A stretch of 64,000 bases of DNA from Aedes albopictus (GCF_035046485.1 NC_085138.1:295620515-295684514), one strand, 5' to 3'; positions 34,870-45,533 are shown, counted from the first letter of the stretch. The notes: a model not told the origin generated them from the sequence alone. Numbers and translations: made by a program.

Positions 34870-36015
34870 GCTTACTAATACGAGACGAGCAGGTATCGGA
34901 GTCACTTCTCAGAATGTGATTCAGACTTATCTATATACATACAGCTACATATCATACATCATCGACTAGAAACATATCAACCAAGTGCTCCCACAGTGTA
35001 TATAACCACCATAGGAAGAAACTCCCCATTTGCTATTAGAACTTATAGGTTCAACCACAACTAGATCCCTCATCCAAGAGAGGCGGTTCGTTGTGTCAGC
35101 AGGCTTGAAAGCGAAAATGATTCGCTTCAAAACACCACACAACAGTAACAGCAACAGCAGCAGCGCACAACCCATCACCACCATCATCCATGGCGTCTCT
35201 ATAGCATGGGGTTCCATTAGGAAGATTGTCGATGATATCAATCAAAGTGTGATTACTCCCCTATTATCTTGTTCGCTCTCCGTTCGTTCGTGACGACGGA
35301 CGACGACGACGACGACGGTGGCAGGTGATCTCTTCCCTCGTGGTGCTGTGGCTCTGGGAGTCCGATACTTATAGAGGGTTCCCATCGAGTTAGGAGCTAC
35401 GCGGGACTACAACGGAATGCATGGACCGGGTGGGATAATTGTTACACCTCGGCGACAAATCAATTAAACTATGGAGCAATTTTTGCTCGTAGGATAAAAT
35501 TGATGCAAACATGCATTGCAATACCTAAGTGATCCATCACTCGTGGAAAATTCGATCGGAAGAGTGTTCATTAGAAAATGACTTATTAAGAAAATCATAG
35601 GAGTAAACTGACTCATTCCCAAGTAAAGAGTCGATTGAGAATTTAAACCGATCTACACTGCAGCGTGGCTGGAGTATTCTAATGAATTTTCAAGGGGAGA
35701 TAACATTTCTGTTTGTCTGTAGGTTCGCTGAATATGTGGGCAGCACAGATCGGTTTAATTCAGTCAGTCGAACAGGGTTTGTTGACAGTTGAATTCACAC
35801 GGTCACATTCTTGTGACTCTTTACATATTTTGCGTGAGAGGTGTTAATGTACGCAATGGAGATGTGAATGTGCCTAATAGGCAATTAGAAGAAAGCTTTA
35901 AGAGTTATTATGGAAGGTTCTAACCTTCTACATAAAAGTCATAACTAAAGAAAGATGCTAGTGCACAGGGTCAAATATATGACCAAATACAAATCAATGC
36001 TAAATCAAAACAGTC
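34870..36015. other. Unassigned sequence with CAG and CGA runs
   Basis: It contains a CAGCAACAGCAGCAGC run near 35145-35165 and a (GAC)n run at about 35295-35325. No transposon protein is seen. Short open frames lack motifs. Confidence 0.5.
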
Positions 36016-36127
36016 ATTGGCAAAGGAAGCTATCAGTTAATACCTGTGGAAGTGCTCATAGACCACTAAGCTGAGAAGTAGACTTAGTTCCAGCGGAGAT
36101 GATACGCCAAGAAGAAGAAGAAGAAGA
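36016..36127 (+). mobile_element. Feilai-like SINE, 3' part only
   Basis: The sequence has GAAGTGCTCATAGACCACTAAGCTGAG, then GATGATACGCCAAGAAGAAG ending in (GAA)n. The tRNA-like head is missing. It is oriented like 34646-34862. Confidence 0.7.
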
Positions 36128-36173
36128 ACTAACACCAAAGCCCTAGATCATTATAAAACTATTTCTCGCATTT

Positions 36174-36192
36174 AGTATCATAAAGGCGTATG
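36174..36192 (+). repeat. Single MITE end (TAGTATCATAAAGGCGTA)
   Basis: It matches the TIR of the MITE at 15691-15911, but no partner end was seen. It may be a truncated remnant. Confidence 0.5.
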
Positions 36193-36194
36193 AT

Positions 36195-37345
36195 GACAAA
36201 GATGCATTTTACGCGCAGCTCGAATGCGAGTACGACCGCTGCCCAAGCCACGACGTCAAGATCATCATAGGAGATTTAAACGCTCAGGTAGACCAGGAGG
36301 AGGAATTCAGACCAACGATTGGAAAGTTCAGCGCCCACCAGCAGACGAACAAAGACAGCCTACGGCTCATTGATTTCGCCGCCTCCAAAAACATGGCCAT
36401 ACGTAGCACCATTTTCCAACACAGCCTCCCTTATCGCTACACTTGGAGATCACCACAGCCGACGGAATCTTAAATCGACCACGTTCTGATTGACGGACGG
36501 CACTTCTCCGACATAATCGACGTCAGGGCCTATCGTGGTGCCAACATCGACTCCGACCACTATATCTGGTGATGGTCAAACTGCGCCCAAAACTCTCCGT
36601 CATCAACAATGCACGGTACCGGCAACCGCCACGGTAAAACCTTGAGCGTCTTAAACAACCGGTTGTCGCCAAAGCATACGCGCAGAATCTCGAGGCCGCG
36701 TTGCCAGACGAGGGCGAGCTCGATGAGGCCCCTCTAGAGAGCACTATCGAGTACGTGGAACGGAATCGACGGAACGACGACGAAGAGTGCATAACGGTTT
36801 TGAAGGAGAGCAACGCAGCGCGGGCGGTAATGCTGCAGCAAAGAACCCGACAGAACGTGGAACGTTACAAACAGAAGCGGAAACAGCAGACCCGCCTCGT
36901 TCAGGAGAAAAAGCGCCGCCTTGAAGAAGTGGAGTGCGAAGAAATGAAACTGCTGTGGTGTTCCCAAGAAACACGGATGTTCTACCAGAAGCTCAACGCA
37001 TCCCGCTTCGTGCCGTGAGCCGATATGTGCAGGAATAAGGACGGAGGCCTCTTGACGGACGGACGTGAGGTGATCGAAAGGTGGAAGCAGCACTTCGATC
37101 AGCACCGAAATGGCCCCATGGTAATCTGCCCCATTCACGACAAAGGCGACCATTTGGAATGTGAGAACTTCCGAGCGATGACCATTTTGAATACTGCCTA
37201 CGAAGTGCAATCCCAGGTCATCTTCCATCGTCTGTCACCTAAAGCAAATGAGTTCGTGGGAAGTTATCAAGCACGCTTCATCGACGGCCGGTCGACAACT
37301 GACCAGATCGTCACCGTATGCCAAACCTTCATGAAAATGCCTTGA
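36195..37345 (+). pseudogene. RTE LINE fragment, internally deleted
   Basis: The same family as 10095-13434, plus orientation. It keeps the end of the endonuclease (GATTTAAACGCTCAGGTAGA corresponds to the GDLNAQVG block; HYL and the DSDH region near 36550), a lysine-rich linker (36701-37018, RQNVERYKQKRKQQTR) and the start of reverse transcriptase (NEFVGSYQARFIDGRSTTDQ, about 37245-37310). It then stops before motif A. Sequence between the linker and the reverse transcriptase is deleted. It gives the empty site for the MITE at 12577. Confidence 0.82.
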
Positions 37346-37393
37346 ATATCAGGTCCCAATGCATATACTAAGACGGACGACAGTGGGCTGGTC

Positions 37394-37482
37394 ACATATT
37401 CTGCCGTTCTACGCAAAGTTGTCCCATATTATATGGGATTCCCTTATAACATGGGACAACTGGGCGTTGAACGGCAGTATTG
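37394..37482. mobile_element. Short palindromic MITE (~89 bp)
   Basis: The arms TACTGCCGTTC/CTGCCGTTCTACGC and AGTTGTCCCAT pair with their inverse (ATGGGACAACTGGGCGTTGA, ACGGCAGTAT) around a central ATATGGGATTCCCTTATA. It has no coding content. Confidence 0.75.
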
Positions 37483-37499
37483 TAACTGGTGTATCGTGC

Positions 37500-38260
37500 T
37501 GGCATTATTCAAAACAGAGTCAGGGCAGCTACTTAATGGATGACAGCAAATATGTTGGCTGTACGTGGTGGAGGGAAGAACTGTGAATCCCAAAATATTC
37601 GATAAAACTGGAGGTGCGTTCTCCAATACACCGCCTCTCGCGAAACGTCCTAACTAAGCCACCAATTGAAATATAAGTTATACCTAGTTCCTTCTGTTAT
37701 TACAATCTTCCCACTTAGCAGAAAAGTAGATATAGATGATATAGATAGACACACCGACCACAAGCGCGGTACAACTTTACCATCATCGTCGTCGTCATCA
37801 TCGACCGAATGAAGGAAGTTGATTGAATCGTTCTGCAATGGCCTCAAAGGTGATCATTTCGAATTCACCCGGGTTGACTATGGCGGACTGGGCGACAACA
37901 ACAACGATGGCAACGACGACGATACGGCATGGCATAACCTTCACACAGGAACTCACCCGCACTCGATGGTTGTGTGTGAATAGACTTCGAAATTAGTTTC
38001 TTCCGAATGGGTCAACGGCGAGCGGGCGGACGGGCGTCATCGTCGTCGTTTCGGTCCTACATGCGTGCATGCGGTGTGTCTCTGTTCCGAACGGCCAAGA
38101 GCGATGCGTCGCTTCGTCGTCTTCCAGCCCAGCCTGAGTCTAGCAGCCGCGGCTGGATGATGGCTGTTGTCCGCATTGACCGTGGACGAACTGACACTGG
38201 ATATGGAAGACACAGGTGATGCTATTAGGGGAAGTGGAGGCATAATGCGCCCAGAAGAAT
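37500..38260. other. Unassigned sequence with trinucleotide runs
   Basis: It contains CGTCGTCGTCATCATCG at about 37785-37802, ACAACAACAACGATGG and CGACGACGAT near 37900-37923, and CATCGTCGTCGTTTCGG near 38038. Nothing else was recognised. Confidence 0.5.
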
Positions 38261-38264
38261 ACCA

Positions 38265-38626
38265 ATAGGAGGCAATCAGTGAAGTACAAGATTGAAAGTA
38301 GTGAGCTGAATTTTAGTATGGTAAGATGATCAATTCTTCATTTCTGCAATGAAATAGAGCAAGCAGCGTGGGTTATATGATTTCATGTCCAATTTTATGC
38401 TGTTTGAGCAAAAGTTTGGGTAACTGTGTTGTTGAAGTTGCAAGAAATAAATAATACAACATCACAGTTACCCAAACTTTTGCTCAAATAGCATCGAATT
38501 AGTCAAGAAATCATATAACCCACGCTGTTTGCTCCATTTTATTGCAGAAATGAAGAATTGATCATCTCACCATACTAAAATCCAGCTCACTACTTTCAAT
38601 CTAGTACTTCACTGATTGCCTCCTAT
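38265..38626. mobile_element. Long palindromic MITE (362 bp)
   Basis: The left arm starts TAGGAGGCAATCAGTGAAG; the right arm ends CTTCACTGATTGCCTCCTA. The arms are about 155 bp each and nearly complementary throughout, around a loop of about 40-50 bp near 38450. A TA lies at each boundary, consistent with a TA duplication. It has no protein. A transcript would fold into one very long hairpin. Confidence 0.88.
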
Positions 38627-38629
38627 TTA

Positions 38630-39140
38630 TGCTGTGTTATAACATTTAAGACCTAAAATGAATTTAACAATTCAAGCCCCAGAACCGGAAAGATTACCTT
38701 ATGAGCTACCCTGCGTCTTCTTTGCCATTCACTGTAAATTTCGATGGAGGCTCCACGTATTTCATTGCAAGCGAGTTTATAATACTTAGACAGGGCATTA
38801 TACCTCCCTTTCCCCTAGTTTAGCCGGTGTGAAGGCGCACAAATTGATTTTGCACGGCAATAATAGTCATTAGATTAGGACCGTGCGTGGCGTTGTATAG
38901 TCCGCGTTCGCAGGGCAATGATGGGCATCTCATTATTCAAGGACTTTGAAGGAGTAATGTGTTTACTTCCATAGAGATCTAGTTTTATGCAAATAATATG
39001 CTGTTATAAAATTTGCTGTACCTGTCAGTTTCTACTTTAAAAAAATGTTATATCTTCCTGCAAACTTAAGCGTTTGTTTTCTACGTTAGGAGCGGCTAAT
39101 AATTGTCCAAATACACCGTGTGAAGAAAACTCAGAGCAAT
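38630..39140. other. No recognised feature
   Basis: AT-rich intergenic sequence. No repeat or coding signal is supported. Confidence 0.5.
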
Positions 39141-39291
39141 AAACTACACCGTTCAACACTAAATTTTGTTATGGGATGAGAAAAAAAATTACAGGGGTTT
39201 GGGACCCTAGAAGTGTCATAGTGATTTTTTTTTTTGAAAAATATTGAACCGAGCCTTCACAGTTCAAAACCGAAGTTTGTGTGGAGAACTT

Positions 39292-39585
39292 CACAGAAAA
39301 AAATATTCATGTAAAATTCAGCGAAAAATCATGCACATAAAGGGAATGCTAGAGTTAGTGCATATTTACATGAGATATCATTTAAAATTCCGTTACGTTC
39401 GTGTAAATTTCCGCTAATAGTCGCGTAACCTGTTGGAGTCCATGATGGATTACGCGATGGTTGGCGGAAATTTACACGATGGTAAAGTAATTTTACATTA
39501 TATCTCATGTAAAAGTGCACTAACTCTAGCATTCCCTTTATGTGCATGATTTCTCGCTGAATTTTAATTACATTTTTTTTCTGTG
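39292..39585. mobile_element. 294-bp palindromic MITE nested in 39145-40633
   Basis: Its ends CACAGAAAAAAA and TTTTTTTTCTGTG and arms of about 120 bp (AATGCTAGAGTTAGTGCA with its inverse, ACATGAGATATCAT with its inverse) form a palindrome. The other arm of the host element reads GAGAACTTGGGGTG uninterrupted, so the empty site is known. Insertion duplicated TT (39290-39291 and 39586-39587). Confidence 0.85.
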
Positions 39586-39591
39586 TTGGGG

Positions 39592-39603
39592 TGTTCAATT
39601 GAT
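39592..39603. repeat. TSD of SINE, left copy
   Basis: TGTTCAATTGAT is repeated at 39896-39907. Confidence 0.9.
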
Positions 39604-39895
39604 CTCACTCTCTCTTCTTGGCATAACGTCCTCATTGGGACAAAGCCTGCTTCTCAGCTTAGTGTTCTATGAGCACTTCCACAGTTATTAACTGAGAGCT
39701 TCCTCTGCCAATGACCATTTTGCATGTGTATATCGTGTGGCAAGCACGAAGATACTCTATGCCCAAGGAAGTCAAGGAAATTTCCTCTACGAAAAGATCC
39801 TGGACCGACCGGGAATCGAACCCGTCACCCTCAGCATGGTCATGCTGAATACCCGTGCGTTTACCGCCTCGGCTATATGGGCCCTCAATGTTCAA
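39604..39895 (-). mobile_element. Feilai-like tRNA-headed SINE (292 bp)
   Basis: Read on the minus strand it begins GGGCCCATATAGCCGAGGCGG (A-box region) and has the B box GGGTTCGATTCCC, then a body ending in a GAAGAGAGAG-type tail. A 12-bp exact TSD flanks it. It is the best-preserved member of the family that also occurs at 34646, 36016 and, in variant form, 40889. The name Feilai is offered from general resemblance to that Aedes SINE family, not from alignment. Confidence 0.88.
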
Positions 39896-39907
39896 TGTTC
39901 AATTGAT
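39896..39907. repeat. TSD of SINE, right copy
   Basis: Exact second copy of TGTTCAATTGAT. Confidence 0.9.
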
Positions 39908-40119
39908 ATGTGCATTAAAACTCACTTGCATATATTTAACCGTTGGACAATAACGAAATTTACCCAAATACCGAAAACGCCTAAAAACATGCACGGCACG
40001 TTATAATGCACATGAGGGTCCCAGAATCAAAGGGATGTATGTGATCATTTTGTCGATTTTGAGCTGAGCATATCATAAAACTTTTTTAAGATTGTTTCTA
40101 CGATGATTGGAAAAATTAC

Positions 40120-40131
40120 AATAAATCAGAG
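40120..40131. repeat. TSD of SINE, left copy
   Basis: AATAAATCAGAG is repeated at 40324-40335. Confidence 0.9.
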
Positions 40132-40323
40132 GGGGGAGTGGACCTGGTGTGATGGTTAAAGCGCATGCCTATCACGCCGAGGACCTGGGATTGAATCCCA
40201 CTCCCGACAAAACTCACAAAAAAAATGTGAGTTCTTCCTTCGGAAGGGAAGTAAAGCGTGGGTCCCGAGATGAACTAGCCCAGGGCTAAAAATCTCGTTA
40301 ATACAGATAAAAAAAAATAAATA
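40132..40323 (+). mobile_element. tRNA-headed SINE (192 bp)
   Basis: The A-box-like TGGTGTGATGGTTAAAGCGC and B-box-like GGGATTGAATCCC head is followed by a body with GTGAGTTCTTCCTTCGGAAG and an A/AAAT-rich tail. A 12-bp exact TSD flanks it. It is the same family as 409-567. It has no protein. Confidence 0.9.
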
Positions 40324-40335
40324 AATAAATCAGAG
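40324..40335. repeat. TSD of SINE, right copy
   Basis: Exact second copy of AATAAATCAGAG. Confidence 0.9.
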
Positions 40336-40653
40336 AAAATTGGGATGATTTTGAAGCTCCATACATTTTGTATGGGATGGAAAATTGGTCAAAAACTTCA
40401 AACCTCATTTACTCGAAAGTGGGGTTTTGTCACTTACACCCCTTTGCTTCTAACCCCCTCACATATCAATTGAACACCCCAAGTTCTCCATACAAACTTT
40501 GGTTTTAAACTTAAAGGCACGGTCCAACATTTTTCAAAAATTCTTTCACTTTGACACTTCTAGGGTCCCAAACCCCTGTTATTTTTTTATCATCCCATAT
40601 CACCAAACTTTGTAAAATTTTGTCGAGCAGTGTTATCCAACCCAAGATACACA

Positions 40654-40819
40654 CATGGGGCTGTTCATAAACCACGTAGACCAAAATTTGGCCATCTCAG
40701 ACCCCCCCTTCTCGTAGACTTTTACCTACACAAAATGTTTAAAATTTGTATGGAGCGTAGACTTTGGTCAGACCCCCTCTCCTCAAAAAAGCCTTCTTGA
40801 TTTGTGAATGGCCCCCATG
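40654..40819. mobile_element. MITE with CATGGGG termini (~166 bp)
   Basis: CATGGGGCTGTTCATAAACC on the left is mirrored by TTTGTGAATGGCCCCCATG on the right. A second inverted pair inside (TCAGACCCCCC with its partner region; CGTAGACTTT) extends the arms. It has no coding content. Confidence 0.75.
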
Positions 40820-40876
40820 TAAAAGAAGAGTGTGCTGTCTTGGTTAAATCAGTGCAGTTACTCAATATTCCCAAAT

Positions 40877-40888
40877 TTGAACCTTATT
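40877..40888. repeat. TSD of SINE, left copy
   Basis: TTGAACCTTATT is repeated at 41162-41173. On the right the GAACCTT step occurs three times in tandem. Confidence 0.85.
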
Positions 40889-41161
40889 CTTCTTCTTCTT
40901 CTTTATGGCTCTACGTCCCCATTGGGACTTGGCCTGCCTCGCTTCAACTTAGTGTTCTTTGAGAATTTCCACAGTTATTAATTGAAGGGCTTTCTGCCAT
41001 TGCATGAAATTGTATATTGTGAGGCAAGTACAATGATACACTATGCCCAGGGAGTCGAGAAAATTTTCCCGACCGGAACGGGAATCGAATCCGCCGTTTC
41101 CGGATTGGCGATCCATAGCCTTAAGCACTAGGCTAACTGGAGACCCATTGAACCTTGAACC
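40889..41161 (-). mobile_element. tRNA-headed SINE, Feilai-related variant
   Basis: Read on the minus strand it starts GGGTCTCCAGTTAGCCTAGTG, then has the B box GGATTCGATTCCC and a body ending in AAGAAGAAGAAG. A 12-bp TSD flanks it. The body resembles 39604-39895 (CCACAGTTATTAA, CTATGCCCAGGGAG) while the head differs, suggesting a subfamily with another tRNA. Confidence 0.87.
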
Positions 41162-41173
41162 TTGAACCTTATT
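41162..41173. repeat. TSD of SINE, right copy
   Basis: Second copy of TTGAACCTTATT. Confidence 0.85.
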
Positions 41174-41279
41174 ACTACTAGGAAATGACTTCACAATGGC
41201 ACCTAATTAAGAATTATTCCGAGAAAACCCCTCTTATCATTATTGTTTCATGATTTCAATGTTTATGGAACTATCGTGA

Positions 41280-41640
41280 AAGAGATATTCTTGCTGGAAT
41301 TTCTTTTTCGTGTTTTTCAAGAAATTTTTAAAACATTTATATAGAAATTTCTCCCGGATAAAGTCCAAGAACATCGACAGACATTATTTTTGGGATTCTT
41401 TGAGGATTTATCAAAAAAAAAAAAAAATTGGAAAGTTTTCAGAACAAAATATTCTTGCAATATTTCTAAGAATGATTGTAGCAAGAATTGCTCTAAAATT
41501 ACTCTTAGTATCCCTTTAAATGCATCCCTGTTCGTTCATGATTTTTTTTTGAAAATTTATCCATGGGTTCCTCCAGAGATTGTTTCAGTAATTTGCTCAG
41601 GAATTTTCCTTGGCAGTTTTCAAGAAACTTCTCATTAGAC
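41280..41640. repeat. GAATTC-type minisatellite, very degenerate
   Basis: Loose units such as TCCTCCAGAGATTG and TCAGGAATTTTCCTTGG are visible. Polarity is mainly reverse. It has no coding meaning. Confidence 0.5.
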
Positions 41641-41659
41641 GTTGAACTTTTCGTCATTG

Positions 41660-41842
41660 AAATCATCGTCATCATCAAACATTTGAAAGCAGTTTTTTCG
41701 TTCAAAACAAAATTTTATGCTATGAAAATATATTCACTGTACTCCACATGAGGAATATAATGCAGTGAATATATTTTCATTATCCTTGATTTGATTTGCA
41801 GCGAGAAAACTGCTTTTTATTTTCCGAAAAATGATGACGGAT
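41660..41842. mobile_element. Imperfect foldback (~180 bp)
   Basis: CGTCATCATC, AAAGCAGTTTT and TGAAAATATATTCACTG on the left pair with CAGTGAATATATTTTCA, AAAACTGCTTTT and GATGATGACG-like sequence on the right around about 41750. Confidence 0.65.
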
Positions 41843-41870
41843 GCTTGAGCCTTAATCTTGATGCTGGTCC

Positions 41871-42124
41871 ACGGGTTACTTCAGAATTTCCTTCAGTGAT
41901 TCCCTAACCAAGATGTTAGTTTTTTCGCATCAAGATGGCGTAGTGCACGTTCAGCGTACCTGTTTGGGTCATATCGACCCCAACATCTTGCTAGGGCTAA
42001 GTGACTCAATGGGAAATTTATTGCTACATAGGTTCATGCTTGTATCCCTCCATGTATCTCCTCAATCATTTGTGACGAAAGTCCTCCAGAAATATTGTCA
42101 TAATTTTTGTAGGAGAATTTCTTT
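41871..42124 (+). repeat. 254-bp direct repeat, left copy (putative long TSD)
   Basis: It runs from ACGGGTTACTTCAG to GGAGAATTTCTTT and is identical by eye to 45280-45533. The two copies exactly bracket the LOA-type LINE. Confidence 0.93.
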
Positions 42125-45100
42125 ATACTGATTTGGTTGCAGCCAAATTTCATGGATATTCACCATCCATTGACACTCCAAGTGATTTAGATGATGCCGT
42201 TGATACTACAACGACCTTCATCATGGAAGCTTTTGAAGAAGCATGCCCTCTACGGTCTGTGAAGATCACAAGAGGAACCCCTTGGTGGAACTCTGATCTG
42301 GCGAAACTCAGGAAACAATGTAGAAAGAGTTGGAACAGACGACGTTCGGCTGGTTCGGAGGCTTTCAGGTCGGCTCGCAAGGCCTACAGGAAAGCTCTCC
42401 GGTCTGCTGAACGATCCGGCTGGAAAAACCTTTGTACAAATGTTTCCAGCTTGAGTGAAGTCAGTCGGTTAAACAAAATCCTTGCGAAATCTAAGGATTT
42501 CCGGGTGAACGAACTTCGTTTGCCAAATGGCGATCTGACTTCCTCTGATGAGGAAGTTCTGGAATGCTTATTCAGCACACACTTCCCTGGATGTGTGGAT
42601 ATTACATCTTCGGATGATCCTGATGTCTTTTCTTGTAGTTATGATTCTTTAGCTTCGGCTCGGAGTATTGTAACTATAGAATCTATTGAGTGGGCTCTTA
42701 ATAGCTTTGCTCCTTTCAAATCTCCTGGGGCAGATGGGATTTATCCTATTTTGCTTCAGAAGGGATTTGATTATTTCAAACATGTTTTGAAACAACTACT
42801 TGTTTGCAGTTTTGCTACAGGGTGTATTCCTAAATCCTGGAGGGATATTACTGTAAAGTTTATTCCGAAAGTGGGTCGTGCGTCGTATGAAGAAGCAAAG
42901 AGTTTCAGACCTATCAGTTTGACCTCTTTTCTTCTGAAATGCTTAGAACGCATTGTGGATCATCACATCCGTGATGTTCATCTGGCCAACGTGCCTCTTC
43001 ATGTGAACCAACATGCCTACCAATCTGGTAAGTCCACTGTGACTCTTTTACACACGGTTGTTTACGATATCGAGAAAGCATTCGCTCAAAAGCAATCTTG
43101 TTTCGGTGTTTTCTTAGATATCGAGGGTGCCTTTGACAACGTGCCTTTCGATGCCATATTGGAAGCCGCACGGAGTCATGGTATATCTCCAATGATTTCC
43201 AATTGGATTCACCAAATGCTCAAAAACCGATATCTCTTCTCGACATTGCGTCTAGCAGGGATTAGGAAATTGAGTGTTTGTGGATGCCCCCAAGGGGGAG
43301 TCTTATCACCGCTTTTGTGGAATCTCGTAGCAGATACGCTATTGAGGCAACTCAATAATAGCGGTTTTCCTACTTATGGTTTTGCCGACGACTATCTAAC
43401 ATTGTTAGTTGGTATGTGCATCAGCACCCTTTTCGACCTGATGCAAAACGCCCTTCAGGTAGTTGAGGGTTGGTGTCGCCAATATGGCCTTTCGGTTAAT
43501 CCGAGTAAAACATCTATTGTTCTTTTCACGGAAAGGCGAAACCGTAATGGCGTTCGACCTTTGCGTCTCTTTGATTCTGAAATCGATGTGACTGAACAGG
43601 TAAAGTACGTTGGAGTTATTCTTGATTCCAAGCTTTCCTGGACACCTCACATTGAGTTCAGAATCAAGAAAGCTTGTATGGCCTTCCGGCAATGCCGGCG
43701 TACTTTTGGTACAACTTGGGGTCTAAAACCCAAGTATATCAAATGGATTTACACAACTGTGGTTCGGCCAATATTGGCTTATGGATGTCTTGTGTGGTGG
43801 CAAAAGGGTGAAGTGAGAACGGTCCAATCAAAATTAGGCCATCTCCAAAGGATGTGCTTAATGGCGATGTCTGGAGCGTTCTCTTCAACTCCTACGGCAG
43901 CGCTATTTAGAAGTTCTCTTTGACGTTGCCCCACTACACATTCATCTCAAACAAGAAGCCCTTTCTTGCACTTACCGGTTACGGGTACTCGGTCTACTAG
44001 AGGAAACTCCTGTGAACCGCAGTTCAACACACACCTCGTTGTTTCCACTTTTGGTGAATTGGGACAAAATTGTCCTTGCTCCAAGTGATCTTACAATTGC
44101 TTGTAATTTTCCATATAGGACATTTTCCACGAAATTCCCTTCCCGGGAAGAGTGGACATCTGGTTATCTGGAAAGAAGTATTTCAGACGGCATCGTATGT
44201 TACACTGATGGCTCCCTTCTCGAAGGTCGAGCAGGTGCTGGTGTTTATTCTCGTGAGCTAAGGCTGTATCAGTCTTATTCACTTGGTAGACACTGTACCG
44301 TTTTTCAGGCCGAAATCTTTGCTCTTATGTGCGGAGTGCAATCAGCACTTCAGCAGCATGTAATGGGCAAAGTAATATACTTCTGTTCAGATAGCCAGGC
44401 TGCTATTAAAGCACTTGCTTCGGCCAACTCCAGGTCGAAGATAGTTATCGCTTGTCGAACTCAAATCGAGGAGCTGAATTCAGCAAACGCTGTTCACCTT
44501 CTATGGGTACCTGGTCATTCTTCCATCGTTGGAAATGAATTGGCTGATGAGTTAGCTCTCTCTGGAGCATCACATGACTTCATTGGCCCTGAGCCAGCTA
44601 TTCCGATATCGAAGTGTTGCATTAAGCTTCAGATTCACACCTGGGCTGTCACTCAACACAGACAATATTGGAATAGTTTGGAGTCATGTCGTCAAACCAA
44701 ATTGTATAGTGCTGAGCCAACTCTACGGGTGGCGAAGTATCTAACTAATCTGTCTAAGCAGAATTGCAGCATTCTGGTCAAAGCATTGACTGGCCACTGC
44801 CGACTCAGCTATCACATGGCGAATATTCAGCAAGCTGATTCATTTGCCTGTGAAAGCTGTGAATCCGATTATGGAACTTCGTATCATCTGATATGCAACT
44901 GTCCAGTTTTCGCGCAACTGCGTTTCCGAGTATTCGGTAAACACTTATTAAGTGAAACTGACTTCAGAAACCTGAATCTTCAGGATATTCTGTTGTTCTT
45001 AACCCGCTGTGGTAAAGAGCTATAGGCTCTCTTTCGCTTTATGCGTTATTACAGTGCCCTTTTCAGGGCGCTGTTTGAACCCATTGTGGTACTCTTATGC

Positions 45101-45279
45101 GTTAGTACCCTCTTCCAGGGTATTTTTCCTATTTCCCTACCTGTCCCTATCCCCATCCAAATCCTTTTTCCTTCCTTTTCCCTCAGGTAGATGATGAAAT
45201 AGGCTGTTATTTTGGCGATGGCACAAATGTCCCAAATGGAGGATAACGTGCCTCTGGAGCCGGCCTTCTGATACCTGAT
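42125..45279 (+). mobile_element. LOA-type LINE with RNase H, 5'-truncated
   Basis: A 3,155-bp insertion between two copies of a 254-bp direct repeat. The endonuclease is missing. Reverse transcriptase, RNase H, a cysteine/histidine motif and a ~250-bp 3' untranslated part ending CTGATACCTGAT are present. RNase H together with this reverse transcriptase style fits the LOA clade (Lian of Aedes is a plausible relative). The second copy (53262-56494, minus strand) ends in the same 3' sequence. Confidence 0.87.
42133..45025 (+). pseudogene. LOA-type reverse transcriptase-RNase H, one frameshift
   Basis: The first frame (42133-43923) has no upstream ATG because the element is 5'-truncated. It carries RGTPWWNSDLAKLRK and SFAPFKSPGADGIYP, then reverse transcriptase blocks FRPISLTSFLLKCLER, VFLDIEGAFDNV, CGCPQGGVLSPLLWN and the catalytic YGFADDYL (about 43378), and a thumb region (VKYVGVILDSKLSW). 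Compared with the other copy, four extra bases near 43907-43913 shift the frame. The second frame (about 43914-45025) has RNase H with all four acidic positions visible (CYTDGSLLEGRAGAG, FQAEIFAL, CSDSQAAIKAL, GNELADELA), then CESCESDYGTSYHLICNCPVF, a CCHC-like motif, and a normal stop at 45025. Apart from the four-base change it is well preserved, so it is probably a fairly recent insertion. Confidence 0.9.
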
Positions 45280-45533
45280 ACGGGTTACTTCAGAATTTCC
45301 TTCAGTGATTCCCTAACCAAGATGTTAGTTTTTTCGCATCAAGATGGCGTAGTGCACGTTCAGCGTACCTGTTTGGGTCATATCGACCCCAACATCTTGC
45401 TAGGGCTAAGTGACTCAATGGGAAATTTATTGCTACATAGGTTCATGCTTGTATCCCTCCATGTATCTCCTCAATCATTTGTGACGAAAGTCCTCCAGAA
45501 ATATTGTCATAATTTTTGTAGGAGAATTTCTTT
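45280..45533 (+). repeat. 254-bp direct repeat, right copy (putative long TSD)
   Basis: Identical by eye to 41871-42124. Downstream it continues into minisatellite (GGAATTTCTCCGGAAAC), so this copy retains the original right flank. Confidence 0.93.

Larger units (their letters stand above)
39145..40633. mobile_element. Inverted-repeat element invaded by three others
   Basis: Long inverted ends of about 150-170 bp are visible: left ATGGGATGAG...GGGTTTGGGACCCTAGAAG and right CTTCTAGGGTCCCAAACCC...CATCCCAT. The outer tips resemble ACACTGCTCGACAAAATTTT. Inside are a MITE (39292-39585), a Feilai-like SINE (39604-39895) and a second SINE (40132-40323). Without them the element would be roughly 700 bp. 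No transposase is present. A deletion derivative lies at 49666-49856. Confidence 0.78.
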
